The position numbers and the translations under genes are program-made. Below are positions 1-9,114 of a DNA stretch of 64,000 nucleotides, in pieces. The notes beneath the pieces are model-generated. The model saw only the letters and a list, made by a program, of their open reading frames with translations. It made no database searches and was not told where the DNA came from. Position 1 is the stretch's first letter, and each line of letters opens with the position of its first letter. Source of the DNA: Haloglycomyces albus DSM 45210 (GTDB lineage Bacteria > Actinomycetota > Actinomycetes > Mycobacteriales > Micromonosporaceae); contig NZ_AZUQ01000001.1 in the NCBI RefSeq assembly GCF_000527155.1, forward strand, positions 483,891 to 547,890, written 5' to 3'.

Positions 1-185
1 GCCACGTCCGCGGTGTGCACCAGCATTTTCGTCGGAATGCACCCGACGTTGAGGCAGGTGCCTCCGTATTTTGACTCGGAACCGACACCGTGATCGACGA
101 TCGCCACATTCCAGTGGGAAAAATCCTGGTCAACGATGGTGTTTCCAGATCCGGACCCGATGATGACGAGGTCGTATTCACGCAT
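1..185 (-). CDS. mtr: mycothione reductase, N-terminal part (gene continues past the window start)
   Basis: FAD-dependent disulfide oxidoreductase that reduces mycothiol disulfide with NADPH in the cytoplasm. The 61 visible residues start [15 protein letters not shown], a Rossmann FAD-binding motif, and include the redox-active motif [13 protein letters not shown] with both cysteines. The short N-terminus and GTGSGN-like opening fit mycothione reductase better than lipoyl dehydrogenase or glutathione reductase. That assignment implies a mycothiol-producing actinobacterium. The rest of the gene lies outside the window, so family assignment rests on this segment only. Confidence 0.8.
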   Translation of the reverse strand, partial: MREYDLVIIGSGSGNTIVDQDFSHWNVAIVDHGVGSESKYGGTCLNVGCIPTKMLVHTADV

Positions 186-427
186 GCTGTCATCCTATCG
201 GGTGTATCGGCACGATCGGGCCGCCATTGACGGCGAGATTGGACTCTCTTGACGGCCGAGTGGACGTTTGAACCGGCCATACACTCCAGCGAGGTTCGTT
301 CCGGCTCGGCCGGTGATGTCCCTTGCGAGCACGACGCCTCCAATGACGGAATGTCACCATAATTACACCAGGAATATAAGACATGACGTAGCGTAAAACC
401 GCTGTCGCACGTTCCGGAGGTAGGTCA

Positions 428-2353
428 TTGAGCAGCCGTCCCATTGCCGACTATGCCGTTCTCGCCGACGGTCACACCGCTGCCTTGGTGTCGTCGCTCG
501 GGTCCATCGATTGGCTGTGCCGCCCGGCTTTTGACAGCCCGTCCCTCTTCGGTCGACTTCTGGACGCCGATGCCGGGCATTGGTCCATTACTCCTGATGG
601 AGTCACCCGGGTCAGTCGGCGTTATTTGACCGACTCCATGGCCCTTCGCACCGAGTTCGTCTGTACGACCGGAACAGTGGAGCTATGCGACGCGCAACTG
701 CTGCGAGGCGGGGAGGCGTCGACCTCTCCACAAGCGCTGGCCCGCATCGTCACCTGCCTCGACGGGGAAGCCAAGGTCGACATCGTTTTCAAACCACGAC
801 CGGAGTACGGCCTGGTTCACCCGATCCTCACCCCTATCCCCGGTGGAGTGAGCGCGGTCGGTGGTCCGCTTCGCGTCACTCTGACCACTCCGGTGGAGAT
901 GCTGATCGGCCACGACGGCGCGACGGCAACGGCCCGTCTGCGTGCAGGTGACCGGTTGTGCTTCCTCACTCAGGCGGTACGCCTGTCCGATCCGGATCCC
1001 CTCCCCTGGCCGAGCGACGCCATTGAAGAGGCTTTCGATGAGACCGTCACCGCTTGGACGGAGTGGAATCAACGCCACCACCTTCAGCTCGGCGAACACG
1101 ACGACCTCGTTCGACGTTCCCGGATGGTTCTCGAATCACTGCGCTACCAACCCACCGGAGCGATCGTGGCGGCCCCGACCACTTCGCTGCCCGAGGAGGT
1201 CGGCGGAGTGCGCAACTGGGACTACCGCTACTCCTGGTTGCGCGACGCCAGCTTTACCGTCCAGGCGCTGGCCACCAGCGGCTGCCAAAGAGAGGCCTTG
1301 GCGTATTTCGACTACTTGACCCACACGGCGGCGCATTATCACGCCACGAATCCGCTGCAGATCATGTTCGGCATTCGTGGACATCATGACCTGTCGGAAC
1401 GACATCTGGATCATTTGTCCGGATGGCGTGATTCCCGGCCGGTTCGGGTCGGAAACGGCGCTTGGCGACAACCGCAACTGGACGTCTACGGGGAGTTGCT
1501 CAATGCCGCCTGGCAGGTGCGCGATCACCTGGCGAGCCTCTCTCCGGCCACCACCCGCCTGCTCTGCCAGATCGCCGATGCCGCCGCCGAGCAATGGGGC
1601 ACAACGGACAACGGGATCTGGGAGGTACGCGGTCAACCGCGTCACTTTACCTACTCGAAGGTGATGTGCTGGGTGGCTCTGGATCGGGCGATCAAATTGG
1701 CACCCGTCCTCGGTTCCGACGAGCACGTCGACCATTGGGCGACCGAGCGCGAACGGATCCGCGACGCCGTGGAGAACCGCAGCTGGAATCCCAACATTGC
1801 CGCCTTCACCGCCGGGTTCGACTCGGAAGACCTCGACGCTTCCGTCCTCACCCTCCCGCTTGTGGGGTTCCTTCCCGGCGGCGACTCCCGCATTGTGTCG
1901 ACGGTGGACGCCATCGCCGAACACCTGACCGATCGTCGTGGCCTCACTCTGCGCTACCGAATTTCCGGACAGGACGGTGTGGCGGGCGGTGAGGGGTCGT
2001 TTCTCCTGTGCACGTTCTGGTTGGTGGAAGCGCTGACCGCGACCGGGCAACGGCGACGGGCCGAGCGTTTGTTTCAAAAGGCCTGCGGGTACGTCAACGA
2101 CGTTGGCCTATTGTCCGAAGAAGTGGACGGAGCCACCGGCGAACTGCTGGGTAATTTCCCGCAGGCGTTCAGCCATATCGGCCTGATCAACGCCGCCACG
2201 GCCCTTTTCCACGCCGAGGACGAATTATCGGGCGCGGACCTCTCGTTCGCCGTTCCTCTCCTGCTGACGCGGCGTCGCCTTACAGCTCACCGCCGACCGC
2301 TCGCGGCGTTGACGACTCCGCATCGTCCTTGTCGGACGCATCGTTCCGTGTAA
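428..2353 (+). CDS. glycoside hydrolase family 15 protein (glucoamylase/trehalase type)
   Basis: Predicted cytosolic GH15 hydrolase of about 641 residues acting on alpha-linked glucosides or trehalose. The N-terminal beta-sandwich opens with IADYAVLADGHTAALVSSLGSIDWLC, split here as IADYAVLADGHTAA and LVSSLGSIDWLC, which is typical of this subgroup. The catalytic (alpha/alpha)6 barrel carries GVRNWDYRYSWLRDAS and, near the end, the segment LLSEEVDG. The TTG start is chosen because GGAGG lies seven bases upstream. The 3' end overlaps the convergent MHYT gene by 74 bp. Substrate cannot be read from sequence; actinobacterial relatives include trehalases. Confidence 0.85.
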   Translation: MSSRPIADYAVLADGHTAALVSSLGSIDWLCRPAFDSPSLFGRLLDADAGHWSITPDGVTRVSRRYLTDSMALRTEFVCTTGTVELCDAQLLRGGEASTSPQALARIVTCLDGEAKVDIVFKPRPEYGLVHPILTPIPGGVSAVGGPLRVTLTTPVEMLIGHDGATATARLRAGDRLCFLTQAVRLSDPDPLPWPSDAIEEAFDETVTAWTEWNQRHHLQLGEHDDLVRRSRMVLESLRYQPTGAIVAAPTTSLPEEVGGVRNWDYRYSWLRDASFTVQALATSGCQREALAYFDYLTHTAAHYHATNPLQIMFGIRGHHDLSERHLDHLSGWRDSRPVRVGNGAWRQPQLDVYGELLNAAWQVRDHLASLSPATTRLLCQIADAAAEQWGTTDNGIWEVRGQPRHFTYSKVMCWVALDRAIKLAPVLGSDEHVDHWATERERIRDAVENRSWNPNIAAFTAGFDSEDLDASVLTLPLVGFLPGGDSRIVSTVDAIAEHLTDRRGLTLRYRISGQDGVAGGEGSFLLCTFWLVEALTATGQRRRAERLFQKACGYVNDVGLLSEEVDGATGELLGNFPQAFSHIGLINAATALFHAEDELSGADLSFAVPLLLTRRRLTAHRRPLAALTTPHRPCRTHRSV

Positions 2354-3077
2354 AGAGGACGAAGAGGAACACATTGATGATCACGGCGGCGAGTACGACG
2401 ATCGGGATAGTCAGCATGATCGGGTCCATGCCGTCCACTCCGATGAGCCCCTCGATGGGCGTGACACTGACGCCCATCATCCCGGTGTAGTGCATGACGC
2501 AAATGGCCACGGCCATGATCAGTGCTCCCAGAATCTGCCCGGTTCTGCCTCTGAGCCATAGGGCAAAAGCCAACGCCACGATCGCGGCGACCACCGCGAT
2601 GACGGCCGCGGCGATCACATAACCGTGATCGTGGTGCAGTCGACCGGATACGTTGATCGCGTGCATGCCCATGTAATGCATAACCACGATTCCCAACCCG
2701 GTCGGCGGGCCCGCCACGAGCACGCGCCAGAGCGAGCGCCGCCGTGCCCCGGCGACGATGAACAGACCAAAGGAGACGGCGACGATCGACGCGACCAATG
2801 ACAGCAACGTCATGCCCACGTCGTAGCGGAGGACGGATCCGTCGACGCGAAATCCGATCATGGCGGTAAAGTGCATCATCCATACCGCCGTCCCGCCCAG
2901 GGCGAGCGCCGCTAGAGCGATCCATCGATACCGGTCGCGCCACACCAGGTGACGTCGATGTCGTCCGGAACGGGCGATGGTAATACAGGCGAGGGCGATC
3001 CATGAGCCGACGAAGGCGAACATGAAACCCATGACGGGCGTGATCCAGCCGTAGCTGAAGTGGTTGATGTCGTACAC
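2280..3077 (-). CDS. MHYT-domain integral membrane sensor protein
   Basis: A 265-residue membrane protein with about seven hydrophobic segments. It has three MHYT-type motifs: WMMHFTAM, VVMHYMGMHAI and VMHYTGMMG. In the family these motifs are proposed to bind a metal (copper) and sense diatomic gases such as O2, CO or NO. No output domain (GGDEF, EAL or kinase) is attached, so it is a stand-alone sensor. The GTG start at 3077 has GGAAGGA upstream and gives the usual N-terminus (YDINHFSYG). The C-terminal tail is charged. The gene converges on, and overlaps, the GH15 gene. Confidence 0.85.
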   Translation of the reverse strand: MYDINHFSYGWITPVMGFMFAFVGSWIALACITIARSGRHRRHLVWRDRYRWIALAALALGGTAVWMMHFTAMIGFRVDGSVLRYDVGMTLLSLVASIVAVSFGLFIVAGARRRSLWRVLVAGPPTGLGIVVMHYMGMHAINVSGRLHHDHGYVIAAAVIAVVAAIVALAFALWLRGRTGQILGALIMAVAICVMHYTGMMGVSVTPIEGLIGVDGMDPIMLTIPIVVLAAVIINVFLFVLFTRNDASDKDDAESSTPRAVGGEL

Positions 3078-3492
3078 GCGCGGCGATCCTTCCGGGGTAG
3101 CAGGTCTGGCGCAGTTTCTCGGTGGGCACCCGATGGATCGTGCTTGGCTGCGCACGTTGGGCACACCGTGCCACCGAGTCGGTTGTCGTGTGTGCCCTGT
3201 CGGTCCGACGTCGCGGTCCGTTCGATGGTGTTCGTTGGGCACACGGTGGAACGCAATGTGGCTTGTGCTCCACTTGGGTCTGGTCGGACCACGTGGAGTC
3301 GTTGGTCGAATTGCGGACCGCTCGTCATGGTAGTACACGCATACGACGAACCTACTAATTGGTAACCAATACCTGTACTCTGTGATGGCCCGATACGCAG
3401 GATCTTTAGTTCTCACCGCGAACCTAAAGATTCGAGTATGGCCTGCGGTATTACGAAAGCAACATTCATATTCCACTCGAAAGGGTGGGCGA
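3078..3492. other. intergenic region with imperfect repeats
   Basis: 415 bp between the MHYT gene start and the end of the response regulator gene, both on the minus strand. It must hold the MHYT promoter. GTTGGGCACAC(c/g)GTG occurs at 3156 and 3234, exactly 78 bp apart. A degenerate copy (GGGCACCCGATGGA) lies at 3124 and an inverted GTGTGTGCCC near 3188. These could be operator repeats. No convincing coding frame was seen. Confidence 0.35.
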
Positions 3493-4122
3493 CTATCGGG
3501 TTTCGAGATAGCGCAGGACGGCCGCCACCCGCCGGTCGGCCGTCGGGCCCAAATCGAGCTTCCGAAAGATGGCTCGGATGTGTTTGTGCACGGTGTTGTC
3601 ACTGATATACAGTCTTCCGGCGATGGCGGGATTGCCCAGACCTTCCGCCATAAGCCGCAGAACCTCGCCTTCCCGCGCGGTCAAGTCCGCGACCGGACTT
3701 CGGGCGAACAACTGCGCGACGACTTCCGGGTCAATGGCGGTTCCGCCTCCCGCCACCCGATCCAGAGCCTCGGTGAAGGCTTCCACGCGTCCGACCCGCT
3801 CCTTGAGAAGATAGCCGATCCCTCGTGAGCCTTCCGCAAGCAGGTCGGTGGCAAAACTCTGCTCCACATAGGCCGATAGGACCAGCACCGCCAGCCCCGG
3901 TATCCGGCGGCGCGCCTCCACCGCCGCCCGTACGCCTTCGTCGGTATGCGTCGGAGGCATCCGAACATCCACAATCGCGGCGTCAGGGATGGAGTCGGCC
4001 ACCGCCTCCAGAAACGCGTCGGCATTGGACACTGCCGTCAGCACCTCATGCCCTTGGGTTTGCAGAATGAGGCTCAATCCCTCACGCAGCAACGCATCGT
4101 CCTCGGCAATGATCACCCGCAT
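3493..4122 (-). CDS. two-component response regulator, NarL/LuxR family
   Basis: 209-residue DNA-binding response regulator, partner of the adjacent kinase. Receiver domain 1-120: acidic pocket E7-D8-D9, phosphoacceptor D52 in AAIVDVRMP, conserved K107 in GYLLKERV. The C-terminal LuxR HTH starts near residue 146 (LTAREGEVLRLMAEGLGN, then NTVHKHIRAIFRKL). Its start overlaps the end of the kinase gene by 10 bp, so the two are co-transcribed and probably coupled. The target genes are not evident. Confidence 0.9.
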   Translation of the reverse strand: MRVIIAEDDALLREGLSLILQTQGHEVLTAVSNADAFLEAVADSIPDAAIVDVRMPPTHTDEGVRAAVEARRRIPGLAVLVLSAYVEQSFATDLLAEGSRGIGYLLKERVGRVEAFTEALDRVAGGGTAIDPEVVAQLFARSPVADLTAREGEVLRLMAEGLGNPAIAGRLYISDNTVHKHIRAIFRKLDLGPTADRRVAAVLRYLETR

Positions 4123-5306
4123 GGAATCTCCGCTTCTATGGTCGTCCCTTGGCCCGCCGCACTGTGAATCTCCACACGCCCATCGTGAGCCTCCACTCGC
4201 CGTTTGATCCCCGCCAAACCGGTTCCGTCCTCTGCGCGAGCCCCGCCCGCACCATTGTCGCCTATCCGGATCTGCAGGAGCTCATCCAGCTGTGTCACCT
4301 CCACCCACGCTCGGCCGGCCTCACTGTGCTTGGCGGTGTTGGTGAGCGCTTCGGCCACCACGAAGTAGATCGTCGCCTCCACTCCGGCCGGACTACGACC
4401 CACCGAACATCTCACAGTGCACGGTACCGAGCTCTCCGCCGCCAAGGTGCGCAATGCCCCGTCCAGACCACGGTCCTCCAATACCGGCGGCAGGATACTG
4501 CGCACCACCGAACGCAGTTCCGCAAGCGCCTCCTCGGCTCCCGATTGGAGTCGTTCCAGTATTCGTTCGGCCTGCCGTGGGTCCGAGTGCAGGGCTTGTC
4601 GTGCCGCTCCGCTCAACATGGTCACGCCGACCAGACGGTTCTGAGCTCCGTCGTGCAGGGCGCGTTCGATGCGTCGCAGTTCGACGGCGTGGGCGTCCAG
4701 GGCGGCGGCACGTGTGGTGGTCAGGTGTTCAACCTGACGGAGAAGATCATCAGACGACGAGAGCAGACGTTCAGCGTATTTGTGTTGCAGGTCGGGGAGC
4801 CTGGGTATGACGACGATCCATACTGCCGCCCATACGACTCCCAACAGCGTCGCCAACCACGCCTGTGGCCAGGTGTTCAAGTATACAATCCCGTTGAATA
4901 CCGTCGCGCCTTCCGGTGGGAGAAGATACCACCAGAGTGGAAAGGTCAGCTCTCGTACGGCGTTGACTCCGGCTTGGAGACCAAACACGCCGAGCAGAAG
5001 CCCCCAAGTCGCGTGCACTCCCAGCCAATACAGCTCTCGGCGCGAGTCGTCGTGGCCAATTCCAGGTTCATTACTTGGATACGGCAGTTTCAGACGTCGC
5101 CGTTCCACATTGGCGACCAAGCGCAGCAGACGCAGGTACCACGGCAGAAGGGCTATACCGATACCTACGAGACACAGAACCGCTACCGCCAGACCGAGCA
5201 GCAGCACGGACGCGGCAAGCAGTGACGTTCCGATCCCGACGATGAGGACGCCGGTGGCTCGCAGGGAACGGCGCAGGTGATTGGTGACGCGCATTGGTTT
5301 CAACAC
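4113..5306 (-). CDS. sensor histidine kinase, HisKA_3 type
   Basis: 397-residue membrane histidine kinase. Residues 15-60 and 95-170 hold four hydrophobic segments. A coiled linker leads to the HisKA_3 dimerisation helix with phosphoacceptor H218 (IERALHDGAQNRLVG). The C-terminal HATPase_c domain has the N box AEALTNTAKHSEAG and glycine boxes GDNGAGGA and GTGLAGIKRRV. Either the GTG at 5306 or the ATG at 5294 could start it; neither has a clear ribosome site. It pairs with the NarL-type regulator downstream. Confidence 0.88.
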   Translation of the reverse strand: MLKPMRVTNHLRRSLRATGVLIVGIGTSLLAASVLLLGLAVAVLCLVGIGIALLPWYLRLLRLVANVERRRLKLPYPSNEPGIGHDDSRRELYWLGVHATWGLLLGVFGLQAGVNAVRELTFPLWWYLLPPEGATVFNGIVYLNTWPQAWLATLLGVVWAAVWIVVIPRLPDLQHKYAERLLSSSDDLLRQVEHLTTTRAAALDAHAVELRRIERALHDGAQNRLVGVTMLSGAARQALHSDPRQAERILERLQSGAEEALAELRSVVRSILPPVLEDRGLDGALRTLAAESSVPCTVRCSVGRSPAGVEATIYFVVAEALTNTAKHSEAGRAWVEVTQLDELLQIRIGDNGAGGARAEDGTGLAGIKRRVEAHDGRVEIHSAAGQGTTIEAEIPCG

Positions 5307-5443
5307 TAAGTAGCGGTAGGTCGAGCCGCCACCGGATCGCGGCGACCGGGCCGACGCCTCAAACCGCGAGGAATCCGGGATATGACCGTGGGATCGGACC
5401 GTTCCCTACCGACCACAGTCCAACCCGTTGTCCCCACCGGAGG

Positions 5444-5995
5444 CTATGCGGCCAGGCGACGAAATTCCTTTTCGCCGTCCGGGACATAGTTGACCGCCGC
5501 CTCCGGCTGAAACGTGTGAACCGCCGCGGCCAAACATTGCTCGTCGGCCATCACGTAGAAGATCGTATTCCCGGCGGCCCGTCGATGGAGGCGGAACCAT
5601 GCCCGGTCGTATTGCCGTTCCCATACCGACTCTCGTGCTTCCCGCCCCCGCCCTGGTTTGAGCCGGGCGCCGATGTGCAGCCACCGTGTGTTCGGACTGC
5701 GCACGCTGACCTGCTTATGTTCAATAATGTCGATGGATTCGATGTCGCCCCAGTGGTGAAAGCGCGGCAGTCCCCACCAGTTCGGGTATAGAGTCAGGCC
5801 ATGCTCCCGGATTCGGGCTACCGGCAGAGCCCCTACCGCCCGTGGAACCAGGACCAGCAGCACGACCACCGCGAGCACACCCCAGGCGTACCAAGCGGGA
5901 TCCGGGTAGACGATTACGGTCCACCCTACGGCCACCGCCGTAAATATCGCAGTCCACATCAGAAATACCCTGTTCGGGCGGTTGAAAATCCACAT
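5444..5995 (-). CDS. hypothetical membrane protein with PH-like cytoplasmic domain
   Basis: 183 residues from the ATG at 5995. Two adjacent hydrophobic segments near the N-terminus (VFLMWTAIFTAVAVGWTVIV and WYAWGVLAVVVLLVLV) form a membrane hairpin. A soluble part of about 120 residues follows; 'GLTLYPNWWGLPRFHHWGDI' is reminiscent of bacterial PH-like (DUF304/YdbT-type) domains, though the match is loose. An upstream in-frame start at 6046 would add 17 residues but has a poor ribosome site. Function unknown. Confidence 0.6.
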   Translation of the reverse strand: MWIFNRPNRVFLMWTAIFTAVAVGWTVIVYPDPAWYAWGVLAVVVLLVLVPRAVGALPVARIREHGLTLYPNWWGLPRFHHWGDIESIDIIEHKQVSVRSPNTRWLHIGARLKPGRGREARESVWERQYDRAWFRLHRRAAGNTIFYVMADEQCLAAAVHTFQPEAAVNYVPDGEKEFRRLAA

Positions 5996-6431
5996 CGTCA
6001 CGTTCTCACTGGTCCGGGGTCCTAAACATCGACAGCGCCATCCCACACCCCTGGGAACAGACGCGTTGATGTGACTGAATACAGTTTGTTCTTTGCTCAG
6101 TTGCTGGTGACTGCGAAGCTGTCGGCAAGTTGCAGGGCATTCGCAGACCGTTGAATTTGCGCGTCTGCGAGCAGGACCGGCGTCTCGCTACGTCGAGTCG
6201 TTTGCGACGCTGACCCTGTTCGGGCTCGGTTTTGACAGTGGCCCGTTCGCGTTTGGTCATACGTTATCATCGACGGCCTGGCTGCGTCTGGCACCTATTG
6301 CAGTCAGAGCAAAGTCACCTCTCCTATGTATTCCGTGGTACAGCCTCCTGTACTACGGTTTGGTCGTTTGTGGGCATGGTGAGCGGCGCGATTCGCTCTA
6401 GCGTTGAAAGAACCACCACGAAAGGGAGAGC
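5996..6431. other. intergenic region, divergent promoters
   Basis: 436 bp between the divergent genes starting at 5995 (minus) and 6432 (plus). It holds the 26-bp palindrome listed separately. Short open frames in it lack ribosome sites and look random. Confidence 0.35.
6333..6358. promoter_or_regulatory. palindromic operator candidate upstream of small membrane protein/permease genes
   Basis: CCGTGGTACAG, then CCTC, then CTGTACTACGG: 11-bp arms with a single mismatch around a 4-bp centre. This is the size and shape of a dimeric repressor site (TetR, MarR or PadR type). It lies 74 bp upstream of the gene at 6432. No cognate regulator is adjacent. Confidence 0.5.
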
Positions 6432-6632
6432 ATGAACACCCACCACAGCGATCGCAATACCGGCAGCCCGACCGTGACCACATTGCTGTGGACGGCCATA
6501 GCCGTGTGCGCCGGTATCAATACCGGCCTGTCCATGACCGGACACGTCGCATTCGGAGCGATCGCGGGAATCGTCGCCGTTGTACTACTCGTGGCCGTCG
6601 GAGTCCGTAACCTACGCCACCGTCGGCAATGA
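6432..6632 (+). CDS. small two-helix membrane protein
   Basis: 66 residues with two hydrophobic stretches (VTTLLWTAIAVCAGINTGL and VAFGAIAGIVAVVLLVAVGV) and a basic tail RNLRHRRQ that should stay cytoplasmic. GGGAGAG lies just ahead of the ATG. It precedes the FtsX-type permease by 37 bp and is probably in the same transcript. Function unknown. Confidence 0.6.
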   Translation: MNTHHSDRNTGSPTVTTLLWTAIAVCAGINTGLSMTGHVAFGAIAGIVAVVLLVAVGVRNLRHRRQ

Positions 6633-6669
6633 ACTCCCTGCGCCGCAATCAACCCCAGGACTGCACCCC

Positions 6670-9063
6670 ATGAAGCGGAAAAACCGTCACCGACGAAACC
6701 GACTGCCTCAGCTGCGGCGAAGCGGACTGATCGCCGTTGCTCTCGCCGCCCTGGGCGGGGCGATGTTGATCGTTCCCACCTTGATCGTCGCCGAAACGAG
6801 TCTACGGTGGCAGCCCGGCCTCGATCACCTGATGAAGGCGGACATCATCGTCGCGGCCGACCAGGAAGTCGACGTTCCCGAAGATCTCGATATCTCTCTG
6901 CCCCAACGCGCCACGGTCGCCACGGATCTGGCCGACGACATCGCGACCATCGACGGGGTCGGCGATGCCTGGCCGGAAATATCCTTTCCTGTCGCCGGTC
7001 TGGCCGAACAGCAAACCGGGTACGCCTGGCGGGACGGCATTACCGACCTCGAACAAGGTCGTTCACCAGAGGGCGAGGACGAAGTCGCGGCGTCAACCAA
7101 TATCGACGCCGTTCCTGGTGACCGTCTCGACCTGGTAGTCAACGGCAACACCACCACCGTCACCGTCGTCGGCACGGTTTCGGAACCCGGACTGTACTTC
7201 GATTCCGCAACCGCGAATTCGTTCTACGCCAAGACCGGACACGCCGATTTCATCGCCGTCAACGTCAACAGCACCACCGACCTCGACGCGGTGACTAACA
7301 GTATCGATACGACCGTCGCCGATTCCGAGCTCCACATTTACACCGGTAAGGAACGCGGGCAGGCGCAAGCCCCACCGGGCCAGTCCACTACGCTGCTGTT
7401 CCTTCTTACCAACGCGGTCGGCGGGACACTACTGCTTTTGGTGGGTTTCATCGTGGCCGCAGCGATCTCGGTCGCGGTAGCAGGACAACGTCACGAACTG
7501 GCACTCCTACGACTCATCGGAGCGACGCCTGCGAAAGTCCGCAACACCATTGCCTCCCAGGCGAGCCGCGCGGCACTCATCGGAGCGATTCCCGGAATCG
7601 CCGCCGGATACCTCCTCGCGCCGCCCTTTCTGGAACTGATTCGCGCCGAAGGATTCGTACCCGACGCCCTGAGCTTGACCTGGAGCCCGATCCCCGCCGT
7701 CGCGTTCCTCGTCCTCCTCGTCGCCGTCGTGCACCTCGCCGCCCGCGCCGCCGCCCTGTCTACGTCACGACAGCCCGCCATAGCCGCAGTACGCGACAGC
7801 ACCACCGAACCAAAAACACCCGGACAAACGCGAACCACCGCTGGGATCGCGCTGACGGCCCTGGCGTTGACCACAATGCTCGTCCCCCTCTTCGCCCGCA
7901 CCGAAGCGGCCTTCATCGCCATAGGTTCTGCCGTCATCCCCGCCGTGATCGGATTCGCGCTCGCCGGTCCACGACTGTGGCAACGCCTCGGTCGCCACCT
8001 CCGGCGACAACGACGCACCGTCACCGCCGAGCTCGCCGTTGCCAATGTTCATACCTTCCCGATGCGCATGTCCGGTGCCACCACGGTCCTCGTGCTCGCC
8101 ATAAGCCTGACCGTCTCCCAGGTCTCGTCGAAAACCACCCTGGCCGAAGCGCAGGAACACGACATGACGGAAGGGTTCGCAGCCTCTACCACCACGATTA
8201 CCGCACAACAGGACGGAGCGATAGGGCTCCCAACCCTTCACGACGTCCGCACCCTACCCGGCGTTGAGCGAGCGGCGATCATGGCCACCACAACGGTTAT
8301 ATCCGACCGCTTCGACGGAATGAGCGCCCATCAGGTAAAGGCGGTCACCGGCGACGTCAACGACCTCATCGACCCCGATGTGACCGACGGAAAACTGCGC
8401 CTGACCGGCTCCACCGTCGCGATCGACACCACCACCTCCTGGATGGAAAACGCGGAAGTCGGCGACTCGGTCTCCATCACGCTCCCCAACGGAACCGAGG
8501 CGAACCCCGACGTCGTCGCCGTCTATCAGCGCGGCATGGGATTCGGTCCCTATCTGCTGTCGGCGGACCTGTTGCCCGACGGAAGCACCTTCGACACCGT
8601 CCTCACCTCCGGTGGCAGCGAAGCCGTCACCGCCTGGTCCGCCGAACATCCCGCCGTGACGGTGCTGGACGAACCACCGACCGCCGCCGACACCAGCGGC
8701 CTGACGCTTGACTCCATCATCGCGCTCGCGATACTGGCCTACGTGCTTCTGGGAATCGCGAATAACCTCGTCGCCGGAATACTTCGCCGCCGCAAGGAAT
8801 TCCACACCCTCCTGCGGCTCGGAGCCTCACGCAGGCAAGTACGCGCTATGACCCGCTATGAAGTATTGCTGCTGTGCCTCATGGCCGTCGCCGCCAGTGG
8901 AGTATTGACGATCCTTCCGACTTCTCTGCTTGGACTGGTGTTCCTCGGCGAACCGTGGCCGCACGGACCAGCGTGGTACCTTCCGGCCACCATCACTGCC
9001 GTCGTCGCGATTACTTACGCGGCCATGATGCTACCGACTCGCTTGGCCTATCGTTCCACTTAA
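6670..9063 (+). CDS. FtsX-type ABC transporter permease (MacB/LolC-like topology), no adjacent ATPase
   Basis: 797 residues from the ATG at 6670 (AGGA nine bases upstream). The N-terminal hydrophobic anchor (about residues 15-40) is followed by an extracytoplasmic domain. A first FtsX core follows (TLLFLLTNAVGGTLLLLVGF, then a three-helix set with HELALLRLIGATPAKVRNTI). A middle helical block, a second extracytoplasmic domain and a C-terminal FtsX core (RRRKEFHTLLRLGASRRQVRAM) complete it. The two cytoplasmic LLRLGA-type coupling motifs would contact an ABC ATPase, but none is encoded nearby. It therefore probably uses a partner encoded elsewhere. Confidence 0.82.
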   Translation: MKRKNRHRRNRLPQLRRSGLIAVALAALGGAMLIVPTLIVAETSLRWQPGLDHLMKADIIVAADQEVDVPEDLDISLPQRATVATDLADDIATIDGVGDAWPEISFPVAGLAEQQTGYAWRDGITDLEQGRSPEGEDEVAASTNIDAVPGDRLDLVVNGNTTTVTVVGTVSEPGLYFDSATANSFYAKTGHADFIAVNVNSTTDLDAVTNSIDTTVADSELHIYTGKERGQAQAPPGQSTTLLFLLTNAVGGTLLLLVGFIVAAAISVAVAGQRHELALLRLIGATPAKVRNTIASQASRAALIGAIPGIAAGYLLAPPFLELIRAEGFVPDALSLTWSPIPAVAFLVLLVAVVHLAARAAALSTSRQPAIAAVRDSTTEPKTPGQTRTTAGIALTALALTTMLVPLFARTEAAFIAIGSAVIPAVIGFALAGPRLWQRLGRHLRRQRRTVTAELAVANVHTFPMRMSGATTVLVLAISLTVSQVSSKTTLAEAQEHDMTEGFAASTTTITAQQDGAIGLPTLHDVRTLPGVERAAIMATTTVISDRFDGMSAHQVKAVTGDVNDLIDPDVTDGKLRLTGSTVAIDTTTSWMENAEVGDSVSITLPNGTEANPDVVAVYQRGMGFGPYLLSADLLPDGSTFDTVLTSGGSEAVTAWSAEHPAVTVLDEPPTAADTSGLTLDSIIALAILAYVLLGIANNLVAGILRRRKEFHTLLRLGASRRQVRAMTRYEVLLLCLMAVAASGVLTILPTSLLGLVFLGEPWPHGPAWYLPATITAVVAITYAAMMLPTRLAYRST

Positions 9064-9114
9064 GACTGGCTCTCACCATTGCCTACCCCGTTAGACCCAG
9101 AAGATACAAGCCGC

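Noticed and set aside
683-2077. Long open frames antisense to, and in other registers of, the GH15 gene
   Set aside because: They lie wholly within the GH15 gene, which has clear family motifs; high GC makes such frames common.
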